NCBI RefSeq assembly: GCF_900185015.1
Contig: NZ_FXYD01000003.1
Span: 248,001 to 312,000 of the forward strand
Reading direction: 5' to 3'
Source: Octadecabacter ascidiaceicola
GTDB lineage: Bacteria > Pseudomonadota > Alphaproteobacteria > Rhodobacterales > Rhodobacteraceae
DNA: 64,000 nt
The notes below the pieces were generated by a model. The model did not search any database, was not told the origin of the DNA, and was given only the letters and a program-made list of their open reading frames with translations. The translations under genes were made by a program, and so were the position numbers. Of this stretch, positions 1 through 9,015 are shown in pieces (positions within the stretch are counted from its first letter, which is position 1; every line of letters starts with the position of its first letter).

Positions 1-2
1 TC

Positions 3-530
3 CTGCTTGGCCCGCTTGAGCCCGGATTTTGGCCGTTCGTGACCGACCATCCAGATTTCAAAGGCGATGATCCGCTCGACAATTGGTCGAGCGCGGTGAT
101 TTCCACGTTGGCGGATAACCTGAACGCACAGGCCGTGTTTCCCTTCGGTGGGCCGCCCTTTCACCCATTCATTGCGTGGGCGCTGCGCAGTGGCGAAGTT
201 TGGACAAGCCCTGTCGGTTTGCTCGTCCACAAGGACGCGGGGCTTTTGGTGTCCTATCGCGGGGCGCTAGTGTTTGACTGTGAAATCCCACTACCTGCCC
301 CTGCGACAAGTCCCTGCGACAGCTGCACAGACAAGCCCTGCCTTACTGCCTGCCCCGTCTCAGCCCTTAGTCCTAGCGGTTACGATGTAGTTAGCTGTAA
401 GGCCCACATGGACGTTGATGAGACATGCCGCGTAGCCTGCCGCGTGCGCATGTCCTGCCCAGTCAGCCAATCCTACCACCGCGACCCCGCACAAACCGCA
501 TTCCACATGGAGGCCTTCCACCCGTCATGA
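3..530 (+). CDS. 4Fe-4S ferredoxin-like protein, 5' end outside window
   Basis: The frame is open back to the left edge and the residues before the first possible start (GTG at 39) still look like coding sequence, so the gene begins outside the window. The visible 175 codons hold a CxxCxxxxCxxxCP cluster-binding motif (around base 290-335) and a second Cys-rich stretch near the C-terminus, as in ferredoxin-type iron-sulfur proteins related to the C-terminal part of epoxyqueuosine reductase-like enzymes. The exact role is unknown. Its TGA overlaps the ATG of the next gene by four bases, so the two are translationally coupled. Confidence 0.75.
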   Translation: MLGPLEPGFWPFVTDHPDFKGDDPLDNWSSAVISTLADNLNAQAVFPFGGPPFHPFIAWALRSGEVWTSPVGLLVHKDAGLLVSYRGALVFDCEIPLPAPATSPCDSCTDKPCLTACPVSALSPSGYDVVSCKAHMDVDETCRVACRVRMSCPVSQSYHRDPAQTAFHMEAFHPS

Positions 531-1027
531 CAAAACGCTTGATCCTGATCCGCCACGCCAAGTCGAGCTGGGACGCCCCATTCGATGACCATGCACGCAC
601 ACTTAACGACCGCGGGCGCGAAGCCGCAATCACCATTGGCGGTTGGTTGCGCGAAAAAGGCTATCTGCCGGATACGATCTACAGCAGTGATGCGGCGCGC
701 ACGCAGGAGACAACGGAACGGCTTGTTGCCGCACTGGGCACGACGCCACCGGTCTCCTTCAAAGACAACATGTATCACGCGCCGCCAGCCACCCTGATGC
801 GTGTGCTTCAAAAGGCTGAAGGCGACACGGTTGCGCTTGTCGCTCATAACCCCGGCATTGCATACTTCGCGGAAGAGATTGTCGCGCAAAAGCCCGATCA
901 TCGTCGTTTCCTAGACTACCCAACTTGCGCAACACTGGTTTGTGACTTCCCAATAACGACTTGGGCCGACGCGGTCTCCCGGTCGGCCCAAGTGGTGGAT
1001 TTCGTCGTCCCGAAAGACCTAGTTTAG
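527..1027 (+). CDS. SixA-type histidine phosphatase
   Basis: This 166-residue protein opens with the [10 protein letters not shown] motif, whose His is the phospho-acceptor of the histidine phosphatase superfamily. It also has the second conserved His in LVAHNPG, and its length fits the SixA branch, which dephosphorylates phospho-histidine proteins. The ATG at 527 was chosen because it overlaps the preceding stop as ATGA; in-frame codons further upstream lie inside the neighbouring gene. Its TAG overlaps the stop of the convergent bztD by four bases. The substrate cannot be told from sequence. Confidence 0.85.
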   Translation: MTKRLILIRHAKSSWDAPFDDHARTLNDRGREAAITIGGWLREKGYLPDTIYSSDAARTQETTERLVAALGTTPPVSFKDNMYHAPPATLMRVLQKAEGDTVALVAHNPGIAYFAEEIVAQKPDHRRFLDYPTCATLVCDFPITTWADAVSRSAQVVDFVVPKDLV

Positions 1028-1815
1028 TGACCTAGGATCTGGCTAAGGAACAATTGTGTGCGTTCTGATTGTGGGTTGTTGAAGAACTCTTCCGGCTCGT
1101 TCTGCTCAACGATTTGGCCGGCATCCATAAAGATAACGCGGTTTGCAACCTGACGGGCAAAGCCCATTTCGTGCGTTACGCAGATCATTGTCATGCCTTC
1201 TTCAGCGAGCTCAATCATCGTGTCGAGAACTTCCTTGATCATCTCAGGGTCAAGCGCGGAGGTTGGTTCATCAAACAACATGATACGCGGCTTCATGCAA
1301 AGCGAACGGGCAATCGCAACACGCTGCTGCTGACCACCGGACAATTGACCCGGATACTTCAAAGCCTGATCAGGGATTTTCACCTTCTCAAGGAAGTGCA
1401 TCGCGATTTCTTCGGCTTCTTTCTTTGGTGTTTTACGAACCCAGATAGGCGCCAACGTACAGTTTTCCAAAATCGTCAGATGCGGGAACAGGTTGAAGTG
1501 CTGGAAGCACATACCGACTTCTGAGCGGATCTTGTCGATGTTCTTGAGGTCAGAGGACAGCTCGGTGCCATCCACCATGATCGTGCCCGCTTGGTGTTCT
1601 TCCAGACGGTTGATGCAACGGATCAGCGTGGATTTACCGGACCCTGACGGGCCACAAACCACGATACGTTCGCCTTGGTTCACGGTCAGGTTGATGTCGC
1701 GCAGCACGTGGAATGTGCCGTACCACTTGTTCATATCGGTGATCTGGATTGCGACCTCGTCAGAGACCTTCATCGCTTCGCGATTGATCGCGCGTTCTGT
1801 TGTTGTGTCAGACAT
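1024..1815 (-). CDS. bztD: Acidic/amide amino-acid ABC transporter ATP-binding protein
   Basis: The 263-residue nucleotide-binding subunit energises uptake of glutamate, glutamine, aspartate and asparagine by the Bzt system. Walker A ([10 protein letters not shown], about residues 54-63), the ABC signature LSGGQQQR and Walker B ([12 protein letters not shown]) are all intact. The N-terminus has about 20 extra residues before the usual domain start. An AAGGAGA ribosome-binding site precedes the ATG, and only 11 bp separate it from bztC, so it is the last gene of a bztA-B-C-D operon. Confidence 0.93.
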   Translation of the reverse strand: MSDTTTERAINREAMKVSDEVAIQITDMNKWYGTFHVLRDINLTVNQGERIVVCGPSGSGKSTLIRCINRLEEHQAGTIMVDGTELSSDLKNIDKIRSEVGMCFQHFNLFPHLTILENCTLAPIWVRKTPKKEAEEIAMHFLEKVKIPDQALKYPGQLSGGQQQRVAIARSLCMKPRIMLFDEPTSALDPEMIKEVLDTMIELAEEGMTMICVTHEMGFARQVANRVIFMDAGQIVEQNEPEEFFNNPQSERTQLFLSQILGH

Positions 1816-1826
1816 TGATGGTCTCC

Positions 1827-4244
1827 TTAACGGTGCTCACGTTGAAGCTTTTTCTCGAGGTGTAGGGAATAACGGCCCATGCTGAAGCAGAAGATGAAGA
1901 ACAGCACGCCGATAAAGACGAAGAGTTCCCAATAGATGCCGTTCCAGTCCGTATCCGCACGGATGGCGCCAGCAAGGCCAATTGGGTCAAACAGACCGAT
2001 GAAGACCACCAGAACGGTGTCTTTAAACAGGCCGATAAAGGTGTTCACGATGCCCGGTATTGAGATTTTCATCGCTTGGGGCAGCACGATCAGCTGCATG
2101 GACTGCCAGTAAGACAGACCCAGCGAGTCCGCGCCTTCATACTGACCCGTCGGCAGCGCCGCGAGGCCACCGCGGATAACTTCCGCGATATAGGCAGCAG
2201 CAAACAGTGTCACCATGATGATAACCCGCAACAACAAGTCAAAGTTTGACCCCGGTGGCAGGAAGTAGTTGAGCAGCAAGGACGCTGTGATCAACCAAAC
2301 GATCAATGGTACGCCACGAATGACTTCGATGAAGGCCACACAAATCTTATTGACGAAGAACAAGTGTGACTGTCTGCCAAGCGCCAGCAAGATACCCAAT
2401 GGCAAGGACAGCACAATGCCCGCCACGCCAACGATCAGCGCCAGCATAAAGCCACCGATTTCGCGGCTATCAATGGGAGCAAGGCCAACGCGACCCAATT
2501 CAGCGTAGGTATCACGAACAGAAGCTTCGATGCTGAGTTCCTGATTCCGCGCATTGAGGTAGATCGACAACAAGCCGCGTTCTTCGTTTGTGGCATCTTC
2601 CGGCAGTTGATTGACGTTGATCATGTTGCGTTCTGGACATGGCTCCAGAAACGCTGGCAACCACCTCAATAACCAATGGGGCTTGCACACGATCTGTTCA
2701 CGGGCCGTTGCTGTAAGTTCACGCAATTGAGGCAAAGATGCCTCGCGCTCGTTCAACGACGCCAAAGCACTCATAAAGCCATTCGCTTCCGTCGCCTCCG
2801 ACGAAACGCGGAACACTTCCTGAGACAAACTAGATTCTTCGTTGCGAAGGGCCGTGAGACCCGCCATTTGGCTCACCAGCTTTGCTTGAGGCGCCTCCAG
2901 ATCATCTGCATTCGTCGCGACGATCTTTGCACGGATGGTTTCCAACGAAGATATGTTTGTGGAAAGCGCTGCCATCGCGGTTTCAACGTCTGCACGCAAA
3001 GCCGCCAAATCTGCCGCTGTCGTGGCCGTTGTTATGCTTCCTGCACGTTCAATCAAACCGGCAAGCGGATCGATAAGCTCGGCTTTGTCGACCATCGCGG
3101 AAACATCTTCCAGAATGGACGCGTCCTCTTGGGCCGCACTTGCGACCATTATTTCGGAAACTTCCGTCAGGTCAGCCGTATCCTCTTCAAGATCAGACAG
3201 AGCGCCAGACAGCAGAGACCCAATGTTGCCAATCAATGTATCAGCTGACGCAGCCGCGCGCTCAGCCTCAGCAATTGCCGCTTCACTGTCGGATGTCGCT
3301 GCTGGTGCGCGCCCCCATTCGGTCAGAATGTCCGAAAGGTCTTCGATACTTTCTTGCGCTGCATCCAGTTGTTCAAACGCAGCGGTTTTGGGTTCGATCT
3401 GTTGCTCAATCGCAAATTCACCAACGCGGATGCCCGCCATCTCGATGACCGTTGCATTTTTCTCTTCGAGCGCGGCGGCGATGTCCGCCGCTTTGTCTTC
3501 TCCCGCAGCTTCTAGTGCAGCGATTTCAGCGGGAAGTTCCGCTGTGCGTGCTTCTATTGCTGCAAGAGTTGTGTCGAAACGTCCAGCGCCGATGGACTTG
3601 TGCAAAGCATCACTGAGCGGCGACATTACGGCCCCCCACCAAAACAATGCAGCCGCCAACGCAAGAAGGTTTGCAACGATTGGTCCAGTAACTTTGCTGA
3701 GAATCTTGAGTACAATAAAGCCTGCGACAAAACCAAAAGCGGCGAAAATGGGTGTCCAAAATGATCCACCCCAAATCAACCAAACTGCAAGGAATGGGAA
3801 AGCGAGCGAAAACCACATCATTTTGCTTGGCACTTTGTCTGCAAAAAGTATCGGAGCGAGTGCAACGAACAGCAGAACGAAGGCCAATATTGGACGCCAG
3901 TACGCTTCTGGCGGGTAGAACCCGAACAAAAGTTGCAGCCAGCGATCCTCGATCACGGCCCAACACGCACCGTCATGACTTGTTTTGTAGAACGAAAACA
4001 GGACTTCGCGGCATTCCGTCAGCGAGCCCGCGTTCCAGACCCCGCCGAACGCCCAAGGCAAGATCGACGCGAGGACAATATAGATAACGTATATGGAAAT
4101 CGCGGTAAGGAAGATGTTCAACTTACTGGAAAACAGGTTCTCACGCATCCACTTGATTGCGCCTTTTTCACCTATCGGGGGTGACTTTTCTGGCAGCATT
4201 TTGTCGCGAACGTAGCCGACGCCGTGTGTGTTTGTATCGGTCAT
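1827..4244 (-). CDS. bztC: Amino-acid ABC transporter permease BztC with large coiled-coil insertion
   Basis: At 805 residues this is nearly twice the roughly 430 of Rhodobacter BztC. Residues 1-135 carry the normal N-terminal part (a membrane segment near 43-65, the ECR and GACWA motifs, and a segment near 116-135). Extra hydrophobic segments follow at about 143-212. A hydrophilic, Ala/Glu-rich stretch at about 222-585 then shows heptad-like coiled-coil character. The ordinary permease core resumes near residue 590, with the EAA-type loop (about 685-715) that contacts the ATPase. The frame is unbroken throughout, so the insertion is translated. One base separates it from bztB. The transport role follows from the core; the role of the insertion is unknown. 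Confidence 0.88.
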   Translation of the reverse strand: MTDTNTHGVGYVRDKMLPEKSPPIGEKGAIKWMRENLFSSKLNIFLTAISIYVIYIVLASILPWAFGGVWNAGSLTECREVLFSFYKTSHDGACWAVIEDRWLQLLFGFYPPEAYWRPILAFVLLFVALAPILFADKVPSKMMWFSLAFPFLAVWLIWGGSFWTPIFAAFGFVAGFIVLKILSKVTGPIVANLLALAAALFWWGAVMSPLSDALHKSIGAGRFDTTLAAIEARTAELPAEIAALEAAGEDKAADIAAALEEKNATVIEMAGIRVGEFAIEQQIEPKTAAFEQLDAAQESIEDLSDILTEWGRAPAATSDSEAAIAEAERAAASADTLIGNIGSLLSGALSDLEEDTADLTEVSEIMVASAAQEDASILEDVSAMVDKAELIDPLAGLIERAGSITTATTAADLAALRADVETAMAALSTNISSLETIRAKIVATNADDLEAPQAKLVSQMAGLTALRNEESSLSQEVFRVSSEATEANGFMSALASLNEREASLPQLRELTATAREQIVCKPHWLLRWLPAFLEPCPERNMINVNQLPEDATNEERGLLSIYLNARNQELSIEASVRDTYAELGRVGLAPIDSREIGGFMLALIVGVAGIVLSLPLGILLALGRQSHLFFVNKICVAFIEVIRGVPLIVWLITASLLLNYFLPPGSNFDLLLRVIIMVTLFAAAYIAEVIRGGLAALPTGQYEGADSLGLSYWQSMQLIVLPQAMKISIPGIVNTFIGLFKDTVLVVFIGLFDPIGLAGAIRADTDWNGIYWELFVFIGVLFFIFCFSMGRYSLHLEKKLQREHR

Positions 4245-4245
4245 A

Positions 4246-5478
4246 TCAACGCTCCTGCAGCTGAGTGCGGTTGTTGTAGACGTTCATCACGCCCGAAATC
4301 GCAAGGCTAAGCGCCAAGTAGAAAGCCGCCATCAACAGAATGCCTTCCAACTCTCGCCCTGTTTGGTTGATCGTGATGCCACCCAATGTCGCGCGGACGT
4401 CCATGTAGCCGACCGCAATCGCCAGCGAGGAGTTCTTTGTCAGGTTCAGGTACTGCGAAATCAGCGGGGGAATGATCACTCGCATCGCCTGCGGCAGAAT
4501 AACCAGGTTCATCGTGCGATTAGGACGCAGGCCCAGCGCTGCTGCAGCTTCGGACTGACCTTTGGAAATCGCCAGAATACCTGAACGAACGATCTCGGCG
4601 ATGAATGCACCTGTATAAAGCGACAGAGCGATCCAGAGCGCGATCAGCGAGTTGCGAAGATGAATTCCGTCCGTGAAATTGAAGCCCTTGATATAAGGGA
4701 TCTGCAATTGCACGCCCATCAGGAACATCAAAACGCCAACTGGAACGACAAAAAGCCCAAGCTGCTGGTACCAGGTTGTGGGACGAATACCTGTGCTTTC
4801 CTGTATCGCATCTGCGCGTCGACGAACGAAGCGGATGGCAAAAATACTCGAGATTAGGACCGCAATAATGAGAAGCCAGTTCAGCAATGGGGATCCAAGG
4901 AGACCATTTTCAAACACGACGCCAGGCACATATACGCCGCGGTTCGTCACCGCGACGCTGTCACCCAAAAGCATGGAAGCATCGCCACCAACCTTGAAGT
5001 CGCGCGGTTGCGGCATGCTTTCGGTCATGATCGCGAAGATTGCGATAATCCAAAGCAACAATGGAACGTTACGGAAGCCCTCGACATAGACGGCCATCAG
5101 ACGGCTCACGACCCAGTTCTTGGAGAGACGTAGAACACCAACGAATACGCCGATGATTGTAGCCAAGATGCATCCGAGGAACGCAATTAGAAGCGTATTC
5201 AAGATGCCGACGATAGCGGCACGCAGGTGTGTAGACTGAGAGGTATACTCGATCAGTCGCTGGTTAATATCATAGCCCGCTGGCTGTGTCAGAAACCCGA
5301 AATTGAAATCTTTGCCCAAGGCGGACAGGTTTTGGATGGTATTGTTCACGAGCCAATACAGCCCCAATACGACCAAGATCATCGCTATGACTTGAATGGT
5401 GATCGAGCGGTACCGCGTATCATAGATAAGCTGGCTAAGCCGAAAGCTGGCCTTCGGAGGATCCGTAAGCGTCGTCAT
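4246..5478 (-). CDS. bztB: Amino-acid ABC transporter permease BztB
   Basis: This 410-residue integral membrane subunit forms the translocation path with BztC. Hydrophobic segments alternate along its length, and the C-terminal third has the EAA-type loop (GQSEAAAALGL and VILPQAMR). Its length is normal for BztB, in contrast to its enlarged partner. It follows bztA after a 143-bp gap that contains a strong hairpin, and is followed by bztC one base later. Confidence 0.92.
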   Translation of the reverse strand: MTTLTDPPKASFRLSQLIYDTRYRSITIQVIAMILVVLGLYWLVNNTIQNLSALGKDFNFGFLTQPAGYDINQRLIEYTSQSTHLRAAIVGILNTLLIAFLGCILATIIGVFVGVLRLSKNWVVSRLMAVYVEGFRNVPLLLWIIAIFAIMTESMPQPRDFKVGGDASMLLGDSVAVTNRGVYVPGVVFENGLLGSPLLNWLLIIAVLISSIFAIRFVRRRADAIQESTGIRPTTWYQQLGLFVVPVGVLMFLMGVQLQIPYIKGFNFTDGIHLRNSLIALWIALSLYTGAFIAEIVRSGILAISKGQSEAAAALGLRPNRTMNLVILPQAMRVIIPPLISQYLNLTKNSSLAIAVGYMDVRATLGGITINQTGRELEGILLMAAFYLALSLAISGVMNVYNNRTQLQER

Positions 5479-5579
5479 CCCTATACTCCCTGGTCCTAAT
5501 CATCTCTACGCCGGTTGATCCGACTGCACGTGAAATAGGAATTTTTTGGTATCGTTTTTGTATGCAAAAAGCATACGCG

Positions 5580-5609
5580 AAAGGGCGCGATCCGAAGATC
5601 GCGCCCTTT
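5580..5609 (-). terminator. Hairpin between bztA and bztB
   Basis: A 13-bp perfect stem with a four-base CGAA loop lies 12 bp after the bztA stop. There is no long T run after it in the transcript, so it is more likely a partial terminator or mRNA-stabilising element that keeps the binding protein in excess over the membrane subunits, a common arrangement in ABC transporter operons. Confidence 0.7.
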
Positions 5610-5621
5610 GCAGTGTAGTAT

Positions 5622-6638
5622 TTAGCGGAATGGTGGGGAGTAGATCAGACCACCTTCAGTCCACATAGCGTTCAAGCCACGTGCAAGACCGATTGGCGTG
5701 TTCTCACCAATGTTCTTTTCGAACAGCTCACCGTAGTTGCCGCCCGCCATGATAGCGTTCTTAGCCCAGTCAGCTTCGAGGCCGAGCATCGCGCCCAGTT
5801 CACCTTCAGTACCCAAGAGACGGTTGATCTCTGGGTTGTCGGTGCCAGCGGACAGTTCTGCAATGTTCGCAGATGTCACGCCGAGCTCTTCAGCTGTGAT
5901 CAGAGCGTTCAAAGACCAACGCGCAACGTCAGCCCATTCGTTGTCGCCGTGGCGAACAAGTGGACCGAGTGGCTCTTTGGAGATGATTTCTGGCAGCAGA
6001 ACGTGGTCGCCAGGTGCTTCGAATGTCGCACGTGTCGCAGCAAGGCCGGACGCGTCAGTTGTGTAAACGTCACATGCGCCAGCAAGGTACTGCTGCTGAG
6101 CTTCTGCGTTTGTTTCGATTGGCACTGGCTCATAGGAGATGTTGTTGGAACGGAAGAAGTCCGCCAAGTTCAGCTCTGTTGTTGTACCAGTCTGGATGCA
6201 GACTGTCGCGCCGTCGAGATCCTTAGCGGAAGAAACGCCGAGGTCACGTGGAACCATGAAGCCTTGGCCGTCATAGTAGTTAACGCCAACAAATTCGAAC
6301 TTCAGGTCGACGTCACGGGAGAATGTCCACGTTGTGTTACGTGCGAGGAAGTCGATTTCGCCAGATGCGAGCGCTGTGAAGCGAGTCTGACCTGTTGTTG
6401 GAACGAATTCCACAGCGTTTGGATCGCCGAGAACAGCAGCGGCAACAGCGCGACATACGCCTACGTCGAAACCTTCCCATACGCCGTTGGCGTCTGGGGC
6501 TGCGAAACCTACGAGTCCAGTTGTCACACCGCAGTTCAGGGTGCCGCGCGCCTTGACGTCGTCAAGTGTGCCAGCAGCAGCTGCACCAGCAGCAAGACCT
6601 GCAACGGTCAGTGCGCCGAGGAGTACTGAATTTTTCAT
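5622..6638 (-). CDS. bztA: Periplasmic glutamate/glutamine/aspartate/asparagine-binding protein
   Basis: This 338-residue solute-binding protein starts with a cleavable signal peptide (MKNSVLLGALTVAGLAAGAA, likely cut after an Ala-rich region). The mature part begins TLDDVKARGTLNCGV, as in the polar amino-acid binding family. It delivers substrate to BztBC. It is first in the operon, with an AGGAAGG ribosome-binding site before the ATG. Upstream is a 215-bp spacer with a perfect 16-bp palindrome. Confidence 0.94.
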   Translation of the reverse strand: MKNSVLLGALTVAGLAAGAAAAGTLDDVKARGTLNCGVTTGLVGFAAPDANGVWEGFDVGVCRAVAAAVLGDPNAVEFVPTTGQTRFTALASGEIDFLARNTTWTFSRDVDLKFEFVGVNYYDGQGFMVPRDLGVSSAKDLDGATVCIQTGTTTELNLADFFRSNNISYEPVPIETNAEAQQQYLAGACDVYTTDASGLAATRATFEAPGDHVLLPEIISKEPLGPLVRHGDNEWADVARWSLNALITAEELGVTSANIAELSAGTDNPEINRLLGTEGELGAMLGLEADWAKNAIMAGGNYGELFEKNIGENTPIGLARGLNAMWTEGGLIYSPPFR

Positions 6639-6686
6639 TTATATACCTTCCTGAGTTTCCCTGCGTGAGCCACAGGGTTTTTAGTT

Positions 6687-6702
6687 CTGTCCAATTGGAC
6701 AG
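6687..6702. promoter_or_regulatory. Perfect 16-bp palindrome upstream of bztA
   Basis: CTGTCCAATTGGACAG is fully self-complementary and sits 49 bp before the bztA start codon. It could be a dimeric regulator operator or a leader hairpin. No convincing sigma-70 promoter was found around it, and the rest of the 6639-6853 spacer shows nothing recognisable. Confidence 0.5.
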
Positions 6703-6853
6703 TGGCGATACGCGTGGGCGAGCCTACGCAATGGGGAGAGAGTGGAGGGATTCCTGCAAAGACGTCAAGGGGCCGACAGATATAAACGAACGAAATCGTC
6801 AGAACATTTGGATAGCCAGTACTCGTTTTGAAGTCGATTTGCCTGCGGAGGCC

Positions 6854-7561
6854 TTAGCTCGCCATTTGGTGGAAACGAGCTGCATGCATAAACGCGTTCT
6901 GTTTAATTTCAGCAACTTGTGCATCGTCATCGTCAACGCCCCACTGTTCGGCCTGCCAGTTCTCATCTAGGCGCGACAACTCCCAAGCATCTGACGCCGA
7001 CAAACGACGTTGCGTAACTGTGAGCGCCAACACCAATGATCCCGACATAGCGACGAGGTCATGCAATGCAGCGAGTTCAAACGATGTTGCAGCAAAAAGA
7101 GGCGAAGAGATCGCATTTAGAGCGGTTTCATCCTGTGTGACCGGCATTACCCCCTTCGTCGAAATCAATCGGGCTCCAAAAGCTTCATGCGCCCAATCCA
7201 AAAGCGGATCCCACATTTCAATTTGTCGTTCGACGAGTTCCGCGGGGGAATCGGCGCGATAGCAAAGCAAATCACTACCGCCGTACGCGGCGAGCATTGT
7301 CGCGACCTCTTCAAACTGAACCGAAACTTTGTCGATCGCGGCGTTCGCTGAACGCGTGAATGGCATAACATTCGGATCAATCTTTTCGTCAACCGCACGC
7401 CATTCCGCAGCGATAGCATCACCCATGTCGCGGCTTGGCACGACAAGAGGTGCTTTCGCAGGAGTTTTAACTGCTCGCGTATCAAGCTGAACGGCAAATC
7501 CGCCATCCTGCTCGACAACGTTCACATCGGTCCAAAACCGCTTTGCAACCCATTCGCTCAT
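6854..7561 (-). CDS. ATP12-family F1-ATPase assembly chaperone
   Basis: The 235-residue protein matches the ATP12 family, which binds the alpha subunit during assembly of the F1 part of ATP synthase. The N-terminal KRFWTDVNV and TRAVKTPAKAPL stretches, the EWRAVDEKIDP motif and the later PLLDWAHEAF region are family hallmarks. It lies 9 bp after the pseudouridine synthase gene, in a run rarA-crcB-rluC-atp12 that is common in Rhodobacteraceae, so co-transcription is likely. Confidence 0.88.
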   Translation of the reverse strand: MSEWVAKRFWTDVNVVEQDGGFAVQLDTRAVKTPAKAPLVVPSRDMGDAIAAEWRAVDEKIDPNVMPFTRSANAAIDKVSVQFEEVATMLAAYGGSDLLCYRADSPAELVERQIEMWDPLLDWAHEAFGARLISTKGVMPVTQDETALNAISSPLFAATSFELAALHDLVAMSGSLVLALTVTQRRLSASDAWELSRLDENWQAEQWGVDDDDAQVAEIKQNAFMHAARFHQMAS

Positions 7562-7570
7562 TTCATGACC

Positions 7571-8614
7571 TCACAACAAACCAGCGAAGGGATCATCGGG
7601 CGCATGGGATTCGGCCCAACCAAAGAAACCCCAAGATTTTTCCATGTGCGGCGGAAGCGATGCTTTGATCCACAACTCTTTGCCGGTTTCAGGGTGCTCA
7701 ATCCGCAAGGACCGCGCGTGCAGATGCAGCTTTCGGCCGATTTCTTCGCCCATACCTGCGCCCCAGCCGTCACCAGGGTTATCCTGCACGTTGGCGGTGC
7801 CGTACTTGCCATCGCCAATGATCGGGTGCCCGATTTCAGCCATATGCGCCCGTAACTGGTGCGTGCGCCCTGTAACGGGTGTCATTGCAACCCATGCTGT
7901 GCGGTCCGCCAAAGATGTCAGCACGGTGTAATCCGTATGCGCCCGTTTCGCGCCCGGCACCTTATCGACATCGCGTGGATGCACGCACTTCATACGTTCG
8001 TTGTCACCCTTAGCGCCGTGGCCGCCCTGCTTCACCAGTCCGTATTTGATCGAACCCAGCTTCGGAATCGGTACGCCAGCGACCAATGCCCAATAGATTT
8101 TCTCGGTGTTGCGGTGGCGGAAGGCTTCGGTCAGCGCCTTAGCGGCCATGCGTGTACGCGCAAGGATCAGAACGCCGGATGTGTCTTTGTCCAAACGGTG
8201 CACAAGACGTGGCTTTTCATCATAGCCGAACTTCAACGCCTCAGCGAAACCGTCAACGTGGCGTGTCTGCTTGCTACCGCCCTGCGTTGGCAAGCCAGCG
8301 GGCTTGTTCAACGCGATAACGTGGTCGTCTTTGTAGATCACGCAGCCTTGGATCAGTTCGATATCCGCCTTTTTCATATCACGCGGGCGGTTCTCGACCT
8401 GATCTGCATCAGGCAGCGGTGGAATGCGGATTTTCTGACCGACTTCAACGCGAGTGCTGGACTTTACGCGCCCGCCATCGACTCGGATCTCACCTTTCCG
8501 GCACATCTTTTCGATGCCGCCCTGCTGAAGGTGCGGAAAGCGGCGCTTCATCCAGCGATCAAGGCGCTGATCGCCTTCATCAGGGCCGATAGTCAAGTTT
8601 TGAACGCGGCTCAT
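7571..8614 (-). CDS. RluC/RluD-family 23S rRNA pseudouridine synthase
   Basis: This 347-residue enzyme isomerises uridines in RNA. It has an N-terminal S4-like RNA-binding domain (about residues 13-70, QQGGIEKMCRKGEIRVDGG) and the catalytic motif RLVHRLDKDTSGVLIL, whose first Asp is the nucleophile. The assignment to RluC (U955/2504/2580) rather than RluD is probable from the S4 domain and neighbours but not proven. It overlaps crcB by four bases. Confidence 0.88.
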   Translation of the reverse strand: MSRVQNLTIGPDEGDQRLDRWMKRRFPHLQQGGIEKMCRKGEIRVDGGRVKSSTRVEVGQKIRIPPLPDADQVENRPRDMKKADIELIQGCVIYKDDHVIALNKPAGLPTQGGSKQTRHVDGFAEALKFGYDEKPRLVHRLDKDTSGVLILARTRMAAKALTEAFRHRNTEKIYWALVAGVPIPKLGSIKYGLVKQGGHGAKGDNERMKCVHPRDVDKVPGAKRAHTDYTVLTSLADRTAWVAMTPVTGRTHQLRAHMAEIGHPIIGDGKYGTANVQDNPGDGWGAGMGEEIGRKLHLHARSLRIEHPETGKELWIKASLPPHMEKSWGFFGWAESHAPDDPFAGLL

Positions 8615-8985
8615 GCCAGCACTCCTCGCATGATTAGAATTCCCGCGACGAGTGCCGCGATAGATAGAACAACAGATAAAATAACATAGGTCGCTGCTTG
8701 GCCAATTTCGCCACGTTCAAACAAAGTGTACGCCTCAAGTGAGAACGCCGAGAATGTCGTGAAGCCACCCAAGATTCCCGTCATCAGGAACGGGTTCATA
8801 TGGCTCAGCATTTTTTGTCCGAGATAGACAACCGCCAGTCCCATCAAGAACGACCCGATTATGTTCACAGCCAAAACGCCAATCGGAAAGCCACCTTGCG
8901 AACGGAACAGGGCGACTCCCACGCCATAGCGGGCTGCAGCGCCGATGGCACCGCCAAGAGCGACTTGGAACACAGTTGGTATCAT
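8611..8985 (-). CDS. crcB: CrcB/Fluc fluoride channel
   Basis: The 124-residue protein has four hydrophobic segments and the motifs GGAIGAAARYG near the start, VNIIGSF and GGFTTFSAF, typical of the dual-topology fluoride exporters. The ATG at 8985 gives the usual family N-terminus (MIPTVFQVALGG); an upstream in-frame start would add seven untypical residues. Its end overlaps the rluC-type gene. No fluoride riboswitch is possible in the short gap before it. Confidence 0.9.
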   Translation of the reverse strand: MIPTVFQVALGGAIGAAARYGVGVALFRSQGGFPIGVLAVNIIGSFLMGLAVVYLGQKMLSHMNPFLMTGILGGFTTFSAFSLEAYTLFERGEIGQAATYVILSVVLSIAALVAGILIMRGVLA

Positions 8986-9015
8986 GGGCGCGTCATATGC
9001 TTTCACTGCAAAGAG

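Noticed and set aside
6703-6853. Sigma-70 promoter for bztA
   Set aside because: A TTGACG is present (6763-6768), but no reasonable -10 lies at 16-18 bp; left unassigned.
9007-9015. Fluoride riboswitch ahead of crcB
   Set aside because: crcB follows rarA with almost no spacer, leaving no room, and no matching pattern was seen.
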